DNA of 64,000 nt from Rhizobium halophilum (GTDB taxonomy: Bacteria; Pseudomonadota; Alphaproteobacteria; Rhizobiales; Rhizobiaceae), in NCBI RefSeq assembly GCF_021648825.1, contig NZ_JAKJHS010000002.1, positions 372,001 through 436,000 of the forward strand, given 5' to 3'. The position numbers and the translations under genes were made by a program. This document shows positions 15,896-24,058 of the stretch, one piece after another. The notes below the pieces were generated by a model that saw nothing but the letters and a program-made list of their open reading frames with translations, was not told the origin of the DNA and made no database searches. The stretch's first letter is position 1. Each line of letters starts with the position of its first letter.

Positions 15896-18800
15896 TCAGA
15901 ATCGCACTTTGAAGGTGCCTTTGACCGAACGGCCCCAGCCGGGCACGCCGGCGTTGAGTTCAATCTCTTCGTCAAGCAGGTTGTAGGCCGCAAGATCAAG
16001 CTCAAACCGCTTTCCGACCGGCTCCCAGGTGAGCGCCGCATCGAGCGTCCAATAATCGTCAAGTTCGATGCCTCCCTCATTGTTGCGGTGCCCGACGTAG
16101 TTGGCGGCGATGGTTGCCTTGACATTGGCTTGGTTCACCCAGGTGAGCGCCACCTGGCCTGACCACTGCGGGAGGAAGGGCAGGGCCTCCCCGTAGGTTG
16201 GTGAGCGCGCATCCTGATCCTCCGAATCGGCAAAGGCGATGGTTGAGGACAATCCCAAGCCATGGCCGAGCAGGAGGTTGCCGGTCAGGCTGGCGCGGTC
16301 GATCCGGCCTTCGGATGTTGCAAAATTCGTTGCCTCAAGCGGCAGGGGAACCCGCAAGTCATCCAGCTCCTGGTGCTGATATTCAAGCGTCGTAAAGAAA
16401 TCCGGCGTCCACTCAGCGTCCCAGCGCAGGGCGTAGGTATCCACATAGCCGGTGGTGGCGACGGAAACCTGGTTCGCCTGAAGTCCGAGCACCCCGATCG
16501 GAGACAGAGTCGGCGTGTCGACGTCGAGGCTGGACCGCATGAACGCGGCTCGCAACCAATGGCCGTCGGAAGGCGACCAGGCGAGACCCGCACGCGGCTC
16601 CAGCCGCTGCAGATCCTCACCGTCACTGTCGACATAGCTGCCGAAGAGGGCGTACTCCGCCCGAAGATCGTCGCTGATTTCATGGAGCAGGTCGACATAG
16701 ACCCGTGCGACCGTGCTGGTTTCCTCTTCAATCACTGGCGGCGGGGGCGGGGGACTGAGGAGGTCGGCGGCAGCCATTGAGTTGAATGCATCCAACCGGC
16801 TTCCTTCAATACCGTACCTCCAAGTCAAATCTCCGTAGCCCACCGTGTGGTTTATGGCGGCTGTGAAGGTTTTTTCGCGAATGACGTTGCGGGTGCTCAG
16901 GTCGAGAAGCGGAAAGCCGAAGAGATCAGTCTGCTGACGAACTGCATCTTCTCGCTCAATTTCACTGAAAAGAAGTGCGGTGTTCAGGACGTTTCGGTAT
17001 CCCAAGGTATGGCTCCACCCGATTCCTGCAGTGGTGGCTTGCGTGCTGATCTCTTGCCCCGTCGTGATGATGAACGGAGCGAGCGTCTCTACGTCCTGAA
17101 AGTCCCGCTCAAGCTCATTTCGTCCGTGGTTTGCATAAATCACCACGCGATCACTCAGCGTCGGGCTTGCGGTGATGTACCCGTTGCCTCCCAGGATCTC
17201 CAATTCGCTGCCGAACGCGTCATAGGCGGCCAGGTCTCGCGAATCGGGGGTCTCGTTCCACTGGAAGTTGCCGTAGACGCTGATCGGGATCGGCAGGTTC
17301 GTGTAGCCCTGAATCTCGCCCTCGCCAACATAGCCGGTCTCATCTCCGCTGTGGACGAAACCGCCGCCGATGGCGCCTTCGAGGAACGGTCGCCGCAGCA
17401 GGTTGGCGGAGCGGGAGCGGCCTGAGATCATGTGCGGGTCGAGCATCAGTCCCTGCAGCAGGGAGGAGAAAGCTTCCCCGTTAGGGACGTTGTTGATGAT
17501 GTCGTTCCCGAATGATCCGTCGGTGGCAAACGGATCGGCGCTGCCGCGAAGGCTCTGGTCGACATAGGAGGCTCCGACGAACGGATCAAAGACCGCGTCG
17601 CCGTAGTACTCGCCCCACGCGTTCATTCCTTTCAGGCGGAAGGCATTGTTGAGTGTTGAGCCGGCATCCTGATTTGCGCCCAGCGAGGCGAAGTCCCCTC
17701 CCTGGGCGCGGGACCGGCGTACGAACTCCTGTGCGTTTCGAATGGCAGAGACAGAGTCGTAGTCGTCGATGGCCGCTGCGGTCCGGAAGGAGTAGATTAC
17801 CGGGTCGTTCTCGTCCAGGCGCTGGGCATTGTCCAACGCCTGTTCCGCCGGCACCCGGTCGCCCTTCTCGTAATGCGCAGCCGCCAAGAGCAGTTGCCCC
17901 TGCGAATAGGCCGGGTTCGCAACGGTACCCGCCAGAAGATCGTCAACGGCCTTGTCCAGTTCGCCCGTCTGGAGATGATACCGCCCTCGCGCGACCAGGG
18001 CGATGTCGAAGGACGGATCGGCAGATAGCGCGAGGTCGATATGCTTGCGCGCCTCCTCGATGCGCGAATTGTCGAGATAGAAGATCGCAAGATTCGCGTG
18101 ACTGACCGGATCCTGCGGATCGAGCGCTATCGCCTTAAGAAACGCGGCCTCTGCTTCGCGAACGGCCCCTCTGGCAGATTGGACGTTACCAATTTCATTC
18201 CAGGTGGTGGAAGAACCCGGTGTGATGGAGACGGCAGTCAAAAGATCGGACAGCGCCCCTTCCAGGTCCCCTTGGAAGCCAGAGCGGAAGTGGGCTCGGA
18301 CCTCCAGCGCCGTTGGCTCGTTGGGATCAAGCGACAGCGACCGCCGCATCGCTTCCTCAATCTGCGTTCTGTCATTCAGGAGAAGAGCGAGCCAGGCCCG
18401 ATAAGCCGGCAGTTCGGGATCACCCGGAAATTCGGCTTCAGCATGCTTGAGCACCTCGATCGCAGAGGGAATATCCTTCAGGAAACCCATCGCGTAGGCT
18501 CTGAGGAAGGCTGCGTCTGAGCCGCCGCCCTGTGGCGGGAGAGGCTCCGTCCTTTCGGGATGGGCAAGTGCACGTGCGTAATAGCCCCCGTACAGCGCGA
18601 TCGCCTTGCGTTGCTGGTCCAGAACGGGTGCTGCTTCCTGGAAGAGCGCAGCCGCTTCCGCGTATCGTCCTTCAGAGGCGGCCATGACGGCATCTATCAG
18701 CTTGATGCGGGCGCGAAGAGAGGGTGTGAGCGCAAGATGCCTTGCAGCGGCTAGGGTCTCCTTCGCCTTGGCGCGCCCTTCCAAGGACAATGCGGTCTCC

Positions 18801-19531
18801 GTAAGCAAGACCCAATCTTCCGGCGTCCGTTGCTTTTCCGGAATCTGTCGAACGCGATCCGCCTGCTGCCTCATCTCCGCCACCGGCAGCGCCGACGGGG
18901 GCATTCGCTCGAAGGCTTCGCGGGGCGGCAGGTAGAAAAGCATCTGCTCCCGGTCGTCCGACTCGACAATGACGATTTTCCGCGGTGCCTGCCCTATGGA
19001 GGCAACGGCTGCTTCGCCCTGAACCAACTGCAGACTGCCTTGCGGGTTGCTGAGTTCGACGCGTCCTTCGAGAACCGTCAAGGTCGTGCGTTCGCCCTCC
19101 ACCGTCATCGTCCAGTCCGTGCCCCTGATGGCGGCCGTCGCCGCGGGCGTCTGTACGGATACCCCTGGCCCCCCACGCTCCGCGCGAGCCCAAATCGTGC
19201 CAGACTGAAGTTCCAACTGTGCGTCGGACCCGGGTGAAACGTCTCGCACCAGCAAGGAGGAATTGCGGCCTAGTCGGACCTGCGTCCGATCCCTGAAAAG
19301 GATTGCGAGTTGTCCGGTGGCGTTTGTTCTGAGGACATCGCCGGCCAACAGGTCCTGTTGCAGATCAACAGTTGCCCAGGCTGAGATGTCGATGAAGCGG
19401 ATCTCTTCGCCCGCTTTGCGCGCAATCACGGCGCCCGCAGCGGCGGCAGGCCTTGGCCGAGGCTCTGCCAAGGCCTCCGTAACCGCGCTGCCAACCAGCA
19501 GTGGCAGAACCAGCAATACAAGCTTATTCAA
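15896..19531 (-). CDS. FecR-TPR-beta-barrel outer-membrane protein
   Basis: A ~1,211-residue exported protein in three parts. After a signal peptide (LVLLVLPLLVGSAV...ALAEP) comes a FecR domain (~40-190; typical ILFRDRTQVRLGRNSSLLV and TPAATAAIRGTDWTMTV). Next are eight or more tetratricopeptide repeats (~230-610; for example ATWNEIGNVQSARG-like and NLAIFYLDNSRIEEARKHIDLAL). Then ~570 residues of alternating beta strands end in KGTFKVRF, the terminal phenylalanine signature of an outer-membrane barrel. No TonB plug domain is apparent. FecR and TPR should face the periplasm. I chose a TTG start at 19531 that gives a clean signal peptide; another TTG at 19585 is possible. The layout recalls S. 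meliloti NsrA, an outer-membrane partner of CHASE2 cyclases (from memory). Confidence 0.85.
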   Translation of the reverse strand: MNKLVLLVLPLLVGSAVTEALAEPRPRPAAAAGAVIARKAGEEIRFIDISAWATVDLQQDLLAGDVLRTNATGQLAILFRDRTQVRLGRNSSLLVRDVSPGSDAQLELQSGTIWARAERGGPGVSVQTPAATAAIRGTDWTMTVEGERTTLTVLEGRVELSNPQGSLQLVQGEAAVASIGQAPRKIVIVESDDREQMLFYLPPREAFERMPPSALPVAEMRQQADRVRQIPEKQRTPEDWVLLTETALSLEGRAKAKETLAAARHLALTPSLRARIKLIDAVMAASEGRYAEAAALFQEAAPVLDQQRKAIALYGGYYARALAHPERTEPLPPQGGGSDAAFLRAYAMGFLKDIPSAIEVLKHAEAEFPGDPELPAYRAWLALLLNDRTQIEEAMRRSLSLDPNEPTALEVRAHFRSGFQGDLEGALSDLLTAVSITPGSSTTWNEIGNVQSARGAVREAEAAFLKAIALDPQDPVSHANLAIFYLDNSRIEEARKHIDLALSADPSFDIALVARGRYHLQTGELDKAVDDLLAGTVANPAYSQGQLLLAAAHYEKGDRVPAEQALDNAQRLDENDPVIYSFRTAAAIDDYDSVSAIRNAQEFVRRSRAQGGDFASLGANQDAGSTLNNAFRLKGMNAWGEYYGDAVFDPFVGASYVDQSLRGSADPFATDGSFGNDIINNVPNGEAFSSLLQGLMLDPHMISGRSRSANLLRRPFLEGAIGGGFVHSGDETGYVGEGEIQGYTNLPIPISVYGNFQWNETPDSRDLAAYDAFGSELEILGGNGYITASPTLSDRVVIYANHGRNELERDFQDVETLAPFIITTGQEISTQATTAGIGWSHTLGYRNVLNTALLFSEIEREDAVRQQTDLFGFPLLDLSTRNVIREKTFTAAINHTVGYGDLTWRYGIEGSRLDAFNSMAAADLLSPPPPPPVIEEETSTVARVYVDLLHEISDDLRAEYALFGSYVDSDGEDLQRLEPRAGLAWSPSDGHWLRAAFMRSSLDVDTPTLSPIGVLGLQANQVSVATTGYVDTYALRWDAEWTPDFFTTLEYQHQELDDLRVPLPLEATNFATSEGRIDRASLTGNLLLGHGLGLSSTIAFADSEDQDARSPTYGEALPFLPQWSGQVALTWVNQANVKATIAANYVGHRNNEGGIELDDYWTLDAALTWEPVGKRFELDLAAYNLLDEEIELNAGVPGWGRSVKGTFKVRF

Positions 19532-19665
19532 GACGTTTTCCCCGACCTCTCTTTCTCCATTGATTAACCTGGAAATAGAAGTCAAGTCGGCTTCGTACCG
19601 CTACCTTGATTTTGCTAGAGGGTGTATTACCAAGGAAACATGAAGCTCGGATTCGGAGTGCGCAG

Positions 19666-20208
19666 ATGAGCGAATTTAGTAGCAACACGACCGAGACGAT
19701 TGAGGATGCCCATGTAATAGATGATGTAGAGAAGGAATATTTTGCGCACGTAAAAAAGGTGAACGATATCTTCTATGACCAGATCAAGATATCAGACCAA
19801 AAAGCCGCCTATATATTCACGTTCCTGCTAGCGTTCCTCGTATCGTCCAGTGATGGTCGTGAGGTGTTTGCGCTCGCTCGATATCTGGAGGGGGATCTGG
19901 CATCAAACCTCGCGGCAGGGTTGCTTGCACTTGCCTCCGTGGGTTCACTGCTTTGCGCGATTCTGGTAGTGCTTCCTCGAAATATCGCGCGATCCACAAG
20001 CTTGTTCTGGGGTGCTTGGCCGCTTCACCGGCCTTCCCTTCTCCAGGCGGTCAAAGCTTCCGATGCGAACTATCTGTTCAACCAGTACCTGGAAAATGCT
20101 GACATCTTGTCGCTGATCGCGCGGCGCAAATATCGCTTTGTCTCGTTGTCCTTCAAGACCTTGGTGGTGACGCTACTAGCCTATGTCTTGGTTTTGGCGA
20201 CGAAATAG
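19666..20208 (+). CDS. Pycsar-effector-like (DUF5706-type) membrane protein
   Basis: A 180-residue protein. After an acidic N-terminus comes a helix ending in KISDQKAAYIFTFLLAFLVSSSDG, where the D-x-K-A motif runs straight into the first membrane span, as in DUF5706/Pycsar transmembrane effectors. A second span is at ~NLAAGLLALASVGSLLCAILVVLP and a third at the C-terminus (FKTLVVTLLAYVLVLATK). Known members disrupt the membrane on binding a cyclic nucleotide. CGGAG precedes the ATG; a GTG/ATG further up is less likely. It is divergent from the cyclase operon, with ~130 bases between the starts. The family assignment is a judgement from pattern; a link to the neighbouring cyclase is an inference. 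Confidence 0.6.
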   Translation: MSEFSSNTTETIEDAHVIDDVEKEYFAHVKKVNDIFYDQIKISDQKAAYIFTFLLAFLVSSSDGREVFALARYLEGDLASNLAAGLLALASVGSLLCAILVVLPRNIARSTSLFWGAWPLHRPSLLQAVKASDANYLFNQYLENADILSLIARRKYRFVSLSFKTLVVTLLAYVLVLATK

Positions 20209-20387
20209 AAGAACGGCAGTACGACGAGATCAGGATTTGCGAGCAGGGCCCGCAGCCGTGCTCGGGAAGGTTGCAAACAGCAGCAGCGGATGGCCCCTGG
20301 CCCCTGGCCTGATGTCGGGAGGCATTTTTTCCCAGCGAAAGCTGCAAAGCCCTCCACGCTCGTTCCCGTGACCTGGCGTGGACGAAT

Positions 20388-21206
20388 TCATGCGTCCCGC
20401 TTCGCAATCCAGTCATGGTCGGGATGGTTCCGGAATCGCCACTTGCGGAGCGGGCCGGCCATGACGTTGAGATAGTACATGTCGTAGCCGTAAGGAGCAG
20501 CGCAAGGGTGGTGGCCTTTCGGGACCAGAACCAAGTCGTGGTTGGAGACGCTCATCGTCTCGTCCAACGTCCCATCTTCGGTGAATACTCGCTGGAGGCC
20601 GTAGCCTTGCGCGGGGTGCAGGCGGTGATAGTAGGTCTCCTCCAGATAGGTCATCTCCGGATATCGGTCCTCGTCATGGCGGTGCGGGGGGTAGGATGAC
20701 CAGTTGCCGGCGGGCGTGAAGACCTCGGTGACGAGGAGGCTGTCCGCCACGTCGGCCTCTTCCATGGCGATCGGGAAGATGTAGCGCGTATTGGCGCCCT
20801 TGCCGCGCATCACGAGATCGGGCACATCTAACACCCGAGCCTGGTGGTTCCCCCTTCCAGGTGCGGTGCAGACGGCGAGCGTGCAGTCGCTCACGGCAAT
20901 CGCGGTCCAGCTGCTGCCATTCGGTATGTAGGCACAGGCAGGCTTCTTGCGCTCGAACACGTTCATCCGCTCCCCAAGCGTTCCGAAGCCTGCATCCGCT
21001 GCCGCGATCTCTGCCTTGCCTTCGACGAGCACGAGGATCACCTCCCTGTCACCCGTCGTTTCCTCGGCACGTTCCCCCGCCTTCAGGCGGTAGAGCCCGA
21101 AGCCGACGTAGGACCAGTCCGGCGACTTTGCCGTCCTGGCCTTCTCCACCGTGATGTCGTGCAGCTTTCCGGTAGCGCCGCGTGGCTTGATCAAGAGTTC
21201 CGACAT
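20388..21206 (-). CDS. iolB: 5-deoxy-glucuronate isomerase
   Basis: A 272-residue bicupin enzyme of myo-inositol catabolism that isomerises 5-deoxy-D-glucuronate to 2-deoxy-5-keto-gluconate. Metal-site cupin motifs are visible in NWSSYPPHRHDEDRYPEMTYLEETYYHR and in VLVPKGHHPCAAPYGYDMYYLNVMAG. Length is typical. It is the last gene of the iol operon, 48 bases after iolE, with about 180 bases of non-coding sequence to the convergent membrane-protein gene. ATG start with AAGGAAGAACG upstream. Confidence 0.96.
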   Translation of the reverse strand: MSELLIKPRGATGKLHDITVEKARTAKSPDWSYVGFGLYRLKAGERAEETTGDREVILVLVEGKAEIAAADAGFGTLGERMNVFERKKPACAYIPNGSSWTAIAVSDCTLAVCTAPGRGNHQARVLDVPDLVMRGKGANTRYIFPIAMEEADVADSLLVTEVFTPAGNWSSYPPHRHDEDRYPEMTYLEETYYHRLHPAQGYGLQRVFTEDGTLDETMSVSNHDLVLVPKGHHPCAAPYGYDMYYLNVMAGPLRKWRFRNHPDHDWIAKRDA

Positions 21207-21254
21207 TCGTTCTTCCTTTTATCTGGCGATGCAGCGGGCTTCATGCTGCTCTGC

Positions 21255-22160
21255 TCAACTATGATCGGCAACCGCAAGGCCTGCCTTGGCGCAGACCATT
21301 AGGATGTGCTCGTAGCCCATCTTCGAATAGTCGTAAGGCGGAGCCTTGGCCGGATCCTGCTCCGCCTCCACGACGATCCAGCCGTGATAGTCCATGTCCT
21401 TCAGCCGCTGTGCGACGTCGAGAAAGTCGATCGCTCCATCGCCAGGCACTGTGAAGGCGCCGGCGACGACGGCGTCGAGGAAGCTCCGGTTGTTCTCCCT
21501 GACATCCCGGACGATGTCGGGGCGGATATCCTTGAAGTGGACGTGATGGATGCGGTCGCCCCAGCGGTCCATCGTCTTGGCAATGTCGCCGCCGCCAAAG
21601 ACGAGATGTCCGGTATCGAAGCAGAGGGTCACTTCCGGCCCGGAGGATTCCATCAGCCAGTCGATGTCCTCTTGGTCCTCGACGAAGGCGCCCATGTGGT
21701 GGTGATAGGAGAGGGGGACGCCCCGGCCGGCCGTCCATTTGGCAAGTTCCGTCAGCTTTCGACCATAGGCATGCACCTCATCGCGGGAGAGCTTGGGCCG
21801 GTCGTTGACGGGCACGCCGATCTGCCCCTGCACCGTATTGGAGCATTCGGCATAGACGATGCACGGCGCCTGCAGCGTCGCGAACTGCTCGACCTGCTGG
21901 GCGATTGCCGCCTGTTCCGTGGCGACATCGGAGGCGAGGAGATTGCCGGAACACCAGCCGCCGCAAAGGGCGATGTCGAACCGTTCGAGGAACAGCCTCA
22001 AGCCTTCCGTGTCCTGCGGCATGCGGCGGCCACGCTCGACACCGGTATAGCCGATCTCGCGCGCCTCCTTGAGCGCCTGTTCCATCGTGTAGGCGGCGGT
22101 GAGATCCGGCAGGTCATCGTTCTGCCAGGCGATGGGGGAGATGCCGATCTTGACACTCAT
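21255..22160 (-). CDS. iolE: myo-inosose-2 dehydratase
   Basis: A 301-residue TIM-barrel enzyme (AP endonuclease family 2 / xylose isomerase-like) that dehydrates 2-keto-myo-inositol to a trihydroxycyclohexane-dione. Landmarks are the N-terminal GISPIAWQNDDLPDL, the metal-site PLSYHHHMGAFVED, CFDTGHLVFGGGD and HVHFKDIRPD. Length and order agree with IolE. It sits between iolD and iolB in the operon, 65 bases after iolD. It uses the product of IolG and feeds IolD. Confidence 0.96.
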   Translation of the reverse strand: MSVKIGISPIAWQNDDLPDLTAAYTMEQALKEAREIGYTGVERGRRMPQDTEGLRLFLERFDIALCGGWCSGNLLASDVATEQAAIAQQVEQFATLQAPCIVYAECSNTVQGQIGVPVNDRPKLSRDEVHAYGRKLTELAKWTAGRGVPLSYHHHMGAFVEDQEDIDWLMESSGPEVTLCFDTGHLVFGGGDIAKTMDRWGDRIHHVHFKDIRPDIVRDVRENNRSFLDAVVAGAFTVPGDGAIDFLDVAQRLKDMDYHGWIVVEAEQDPAKAPPYDYSKMGYEHILMVCAKAGLAVADHS

Positions 22161-22225
22161 CTGCTTATCCTTTGCTGCGCGGGGCGGCCATGTTGTTGTG
22201 CTTCATGTTTATGGGAGATCGAGCC

Positions 22226-24058
22226 TCAGTTGACCCGCTGTCGCCTGAGGTTTTCCAGGTAGCGCTCCCGCGCCTTTCGTACGGGTTCGCGGGCCGAGAC
22301 CTCCGGGACTGCGACGTCCCACCAACTGCCGCCTGCTTCCGTCGAGGGATAGGGATCGGTGTCGATGACGACCACGAAGGGTCCGGGCGCCTCACGTGCT
22401 TCGACGAGCGCGGCCTCGAGTTCCGCGATTGTAGCGACCTTGCGCGTCTCGGCACCCATGGAGGCGGCATGGGCGGCGAAGTCGATGCGAGAGGGATTGA
22501 CGTGCTGGGCGTGGTCGAGAAGGTTGTTGAACTCAGCGCCGCCGGTGCTCATCTGCAGCCGGTTGATGCATCCAAAGCCGCGATTGTCGGTCAGGACGAG
22601 GGTGATCTTGACGCCTATCATGGCGGCGGTCGCCAGTTCGGAGTTCGCCATCATGTAGGACCCGTCGCCGATCATGCAGACGACATCCCGATCCGGTTCC
22701 GCCATCTTTATCCCGATTGCCCCGGCGATCTCGTAGCCCATGCAGGAGTAGCCATATTCCATGTGGTAGGACATCGGCCGGCCGGCTTTCCAGAGCTTGT
22801 GCAGTTCGCCGGGCATGGTGCCGGCCGCGCACATCACGACGGTATCTGGACCTGCCGACCGCTGCACGGCGCCGATAACCTGCATGTCGGTCGGCAGCGC
22901 GTTCTCCTCGGGGTCCGGCGCGTCGGTGACGCTGTCCGCCGCCACGAACCAGTCCGCCTTGAGCGCAGGATCGGGTGCAGCAAAACGAGCGTCACCGAGA
23001 GCCTCCGCAAGGGCAGAAAGCCCCGCCGCTGCGTCTGCGCACAGTGGCTCGGCACCGTGCTTTGCCGCATCATAGGCCTGGACGTTGAGGCTGATCAGCT
23101 TTCGGCCGGGATTGTTGAACAGAGTCCAGGAGCCGGTGGTGAAGTCCTGGAAGCGCGTCCCGACGCCCAGAACGACGTCAGCGTCAGCGCAGACGGCGTT
23201 CGCGCTGGATGCGCCGGTCACGCCGACGGGGCCGAAGTTGAGCCGGTGATCCCAGGGAAGTGACGACTTACCCGCCTGCGTTTCCACGACCGGAATGTCG
23301 AAGCGTTCGGCAAATGCCTGAAGGTCGGCATGTGCCTGTCCGTAGTGCACGCCGCCGCCAGCAAGGATGACAGGGTTCCGGGCCGCCCTGAGGATGGCGG
23401 CAACCCGCCGGATTTCGATGGGATCCGGCTGAGGGCGTCGGATGCGCCATGTCTTCTGCGCGAAGAAGTCCTCCGGCCAGTCGTATGCCTCGGCCTGCAC
23501 GTCCTGACAAAAGGCGAGGGTGACTGGTCCGCAGTCGGCGGGATCTGTCATCGTCCGGAAGGCCCGGGGCAGGGCCGTCAGCAACTGCTCCGGCCGCACG
23601 ATCCGGTCGAAGTAGCGGCTCACAGGGCGGAAGCAGTCATTGGCTGAGACGGTGCCGTCACCGAAATCCTCAACCTGCTGCAGAACGGGATCCGGTCCGC
23701 GCCCGGCAAAGACATCGCCTGGCATGAGAAGAATGGGTAGCCGATTGACATGCGCCAGTGCCGCCGCAGTCACCATGTTCGTGGCACCGGGGCCGATGGA
23801 GGACGTAACCATCATCGCCCGACGTCGTCCAAGTTGCTTGGCGTAGGCGATTGCAGCATGCGCCATGGTCTGCTCGTTGTGGCCGCGCCAGGTCTGGAGG
23901 CGTTCCCGCTCACTGTGCAGCGCCTCGCCGATGCCGGCCACGTTGCCGTGTCCGAAGATCGCCCAGCAGCCGGCAATGAAGGGCACGCCGTCCTCGTTCA
24001 GCTGGTTGGCGATATAGCGGATGGCGGCCTGTGCCGCGGTCAGTCGGATCGTCTTCAT
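22226..24058 (-). CDS. iolD: 3D-(3,5/4)-trihydroxycyclohexane-1,2-dione hydrolase
   Basis: A 610-residue thiamine-diphosphate enzyme that opens the ring of the IolE product to 5-deoxy-glucuronate. The three ThDP-enzyme domains are present. The catalytic glutamate region is near the N-terminus, in the AGCWAIFGHGNVAGIGEAL segment. The cofactor-binding motif GDGSYMMANSELATA with the distal asparagine (TDNRGFGCIN) is in the C-terminal domain. The ATG overlaps the iolC stop as ATGA, so translation is coupled. An in-frame start 138 bases upstream would lie inside iolC and is rejected. Confidence 0.96.
   Translation of the reverse strand: MKTIRLTAAQAAIRYIANQLNEDGVPFIAGCWAIFGHGNVAGIGEALHSERERLQTWRGHNEQTMAHAAIAYAKQLGRRRAMMVTSSIGPGATNMVTAAALAHVNRLPILLMPGDVFAGRGPDPVLQQVEDFGDGTVSANDCFRPVSRYFDRIVRPEQLLTALPRAFRTMTDPADCGPVTLAFCQDVQAEAYDWPEDFFAQKTWRIRRPQPDPIEIRRVAAILRAARNPVILAGGGVHYGQAHADLQAFAERFDIPVVETQAGKSSLPWDHRLNFGPVGVTGASSANAVCADADVVLGVGTRFQDFTTGSWTLFNNPGRKLISLNVQAYDAAKHGAEPLCADAAAGLSALAEALGDARFAAPDPALKADWFVAADSVTDAPDPEENALPTDMQVIGAVQRSAGPDTVVMCAAGTMPGELHKLWKAGRPMSYHMEYGYSCMGYEIAGAIGIKMAEPDRDVVCMIGDGSYMMANSELATAAMIGVKITLVLTDNRGFGCINRLQMSTGGAEFNNLLDHAQHVNPSRIDFAAHAASMGAETRKVATIAELEAALVEAREAPGPFVVVIDTDPYPSTEAGGSWWDVAVPEVSAREPVRKARERYLENLRRQRVN

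Noticed and set aside
21306..22262. A 318-codon plus-strand ORF antisense to iolE
   Set aside because: iolE is clear by family motifs; the antisense product resembles nothing and has no ribosome site.
22172..23263. A 363-codon plus-strand ORF antisense to iolD
   Set aside because: Shadow of a conserved thiamine enzyme gene; no domain is recognisable.
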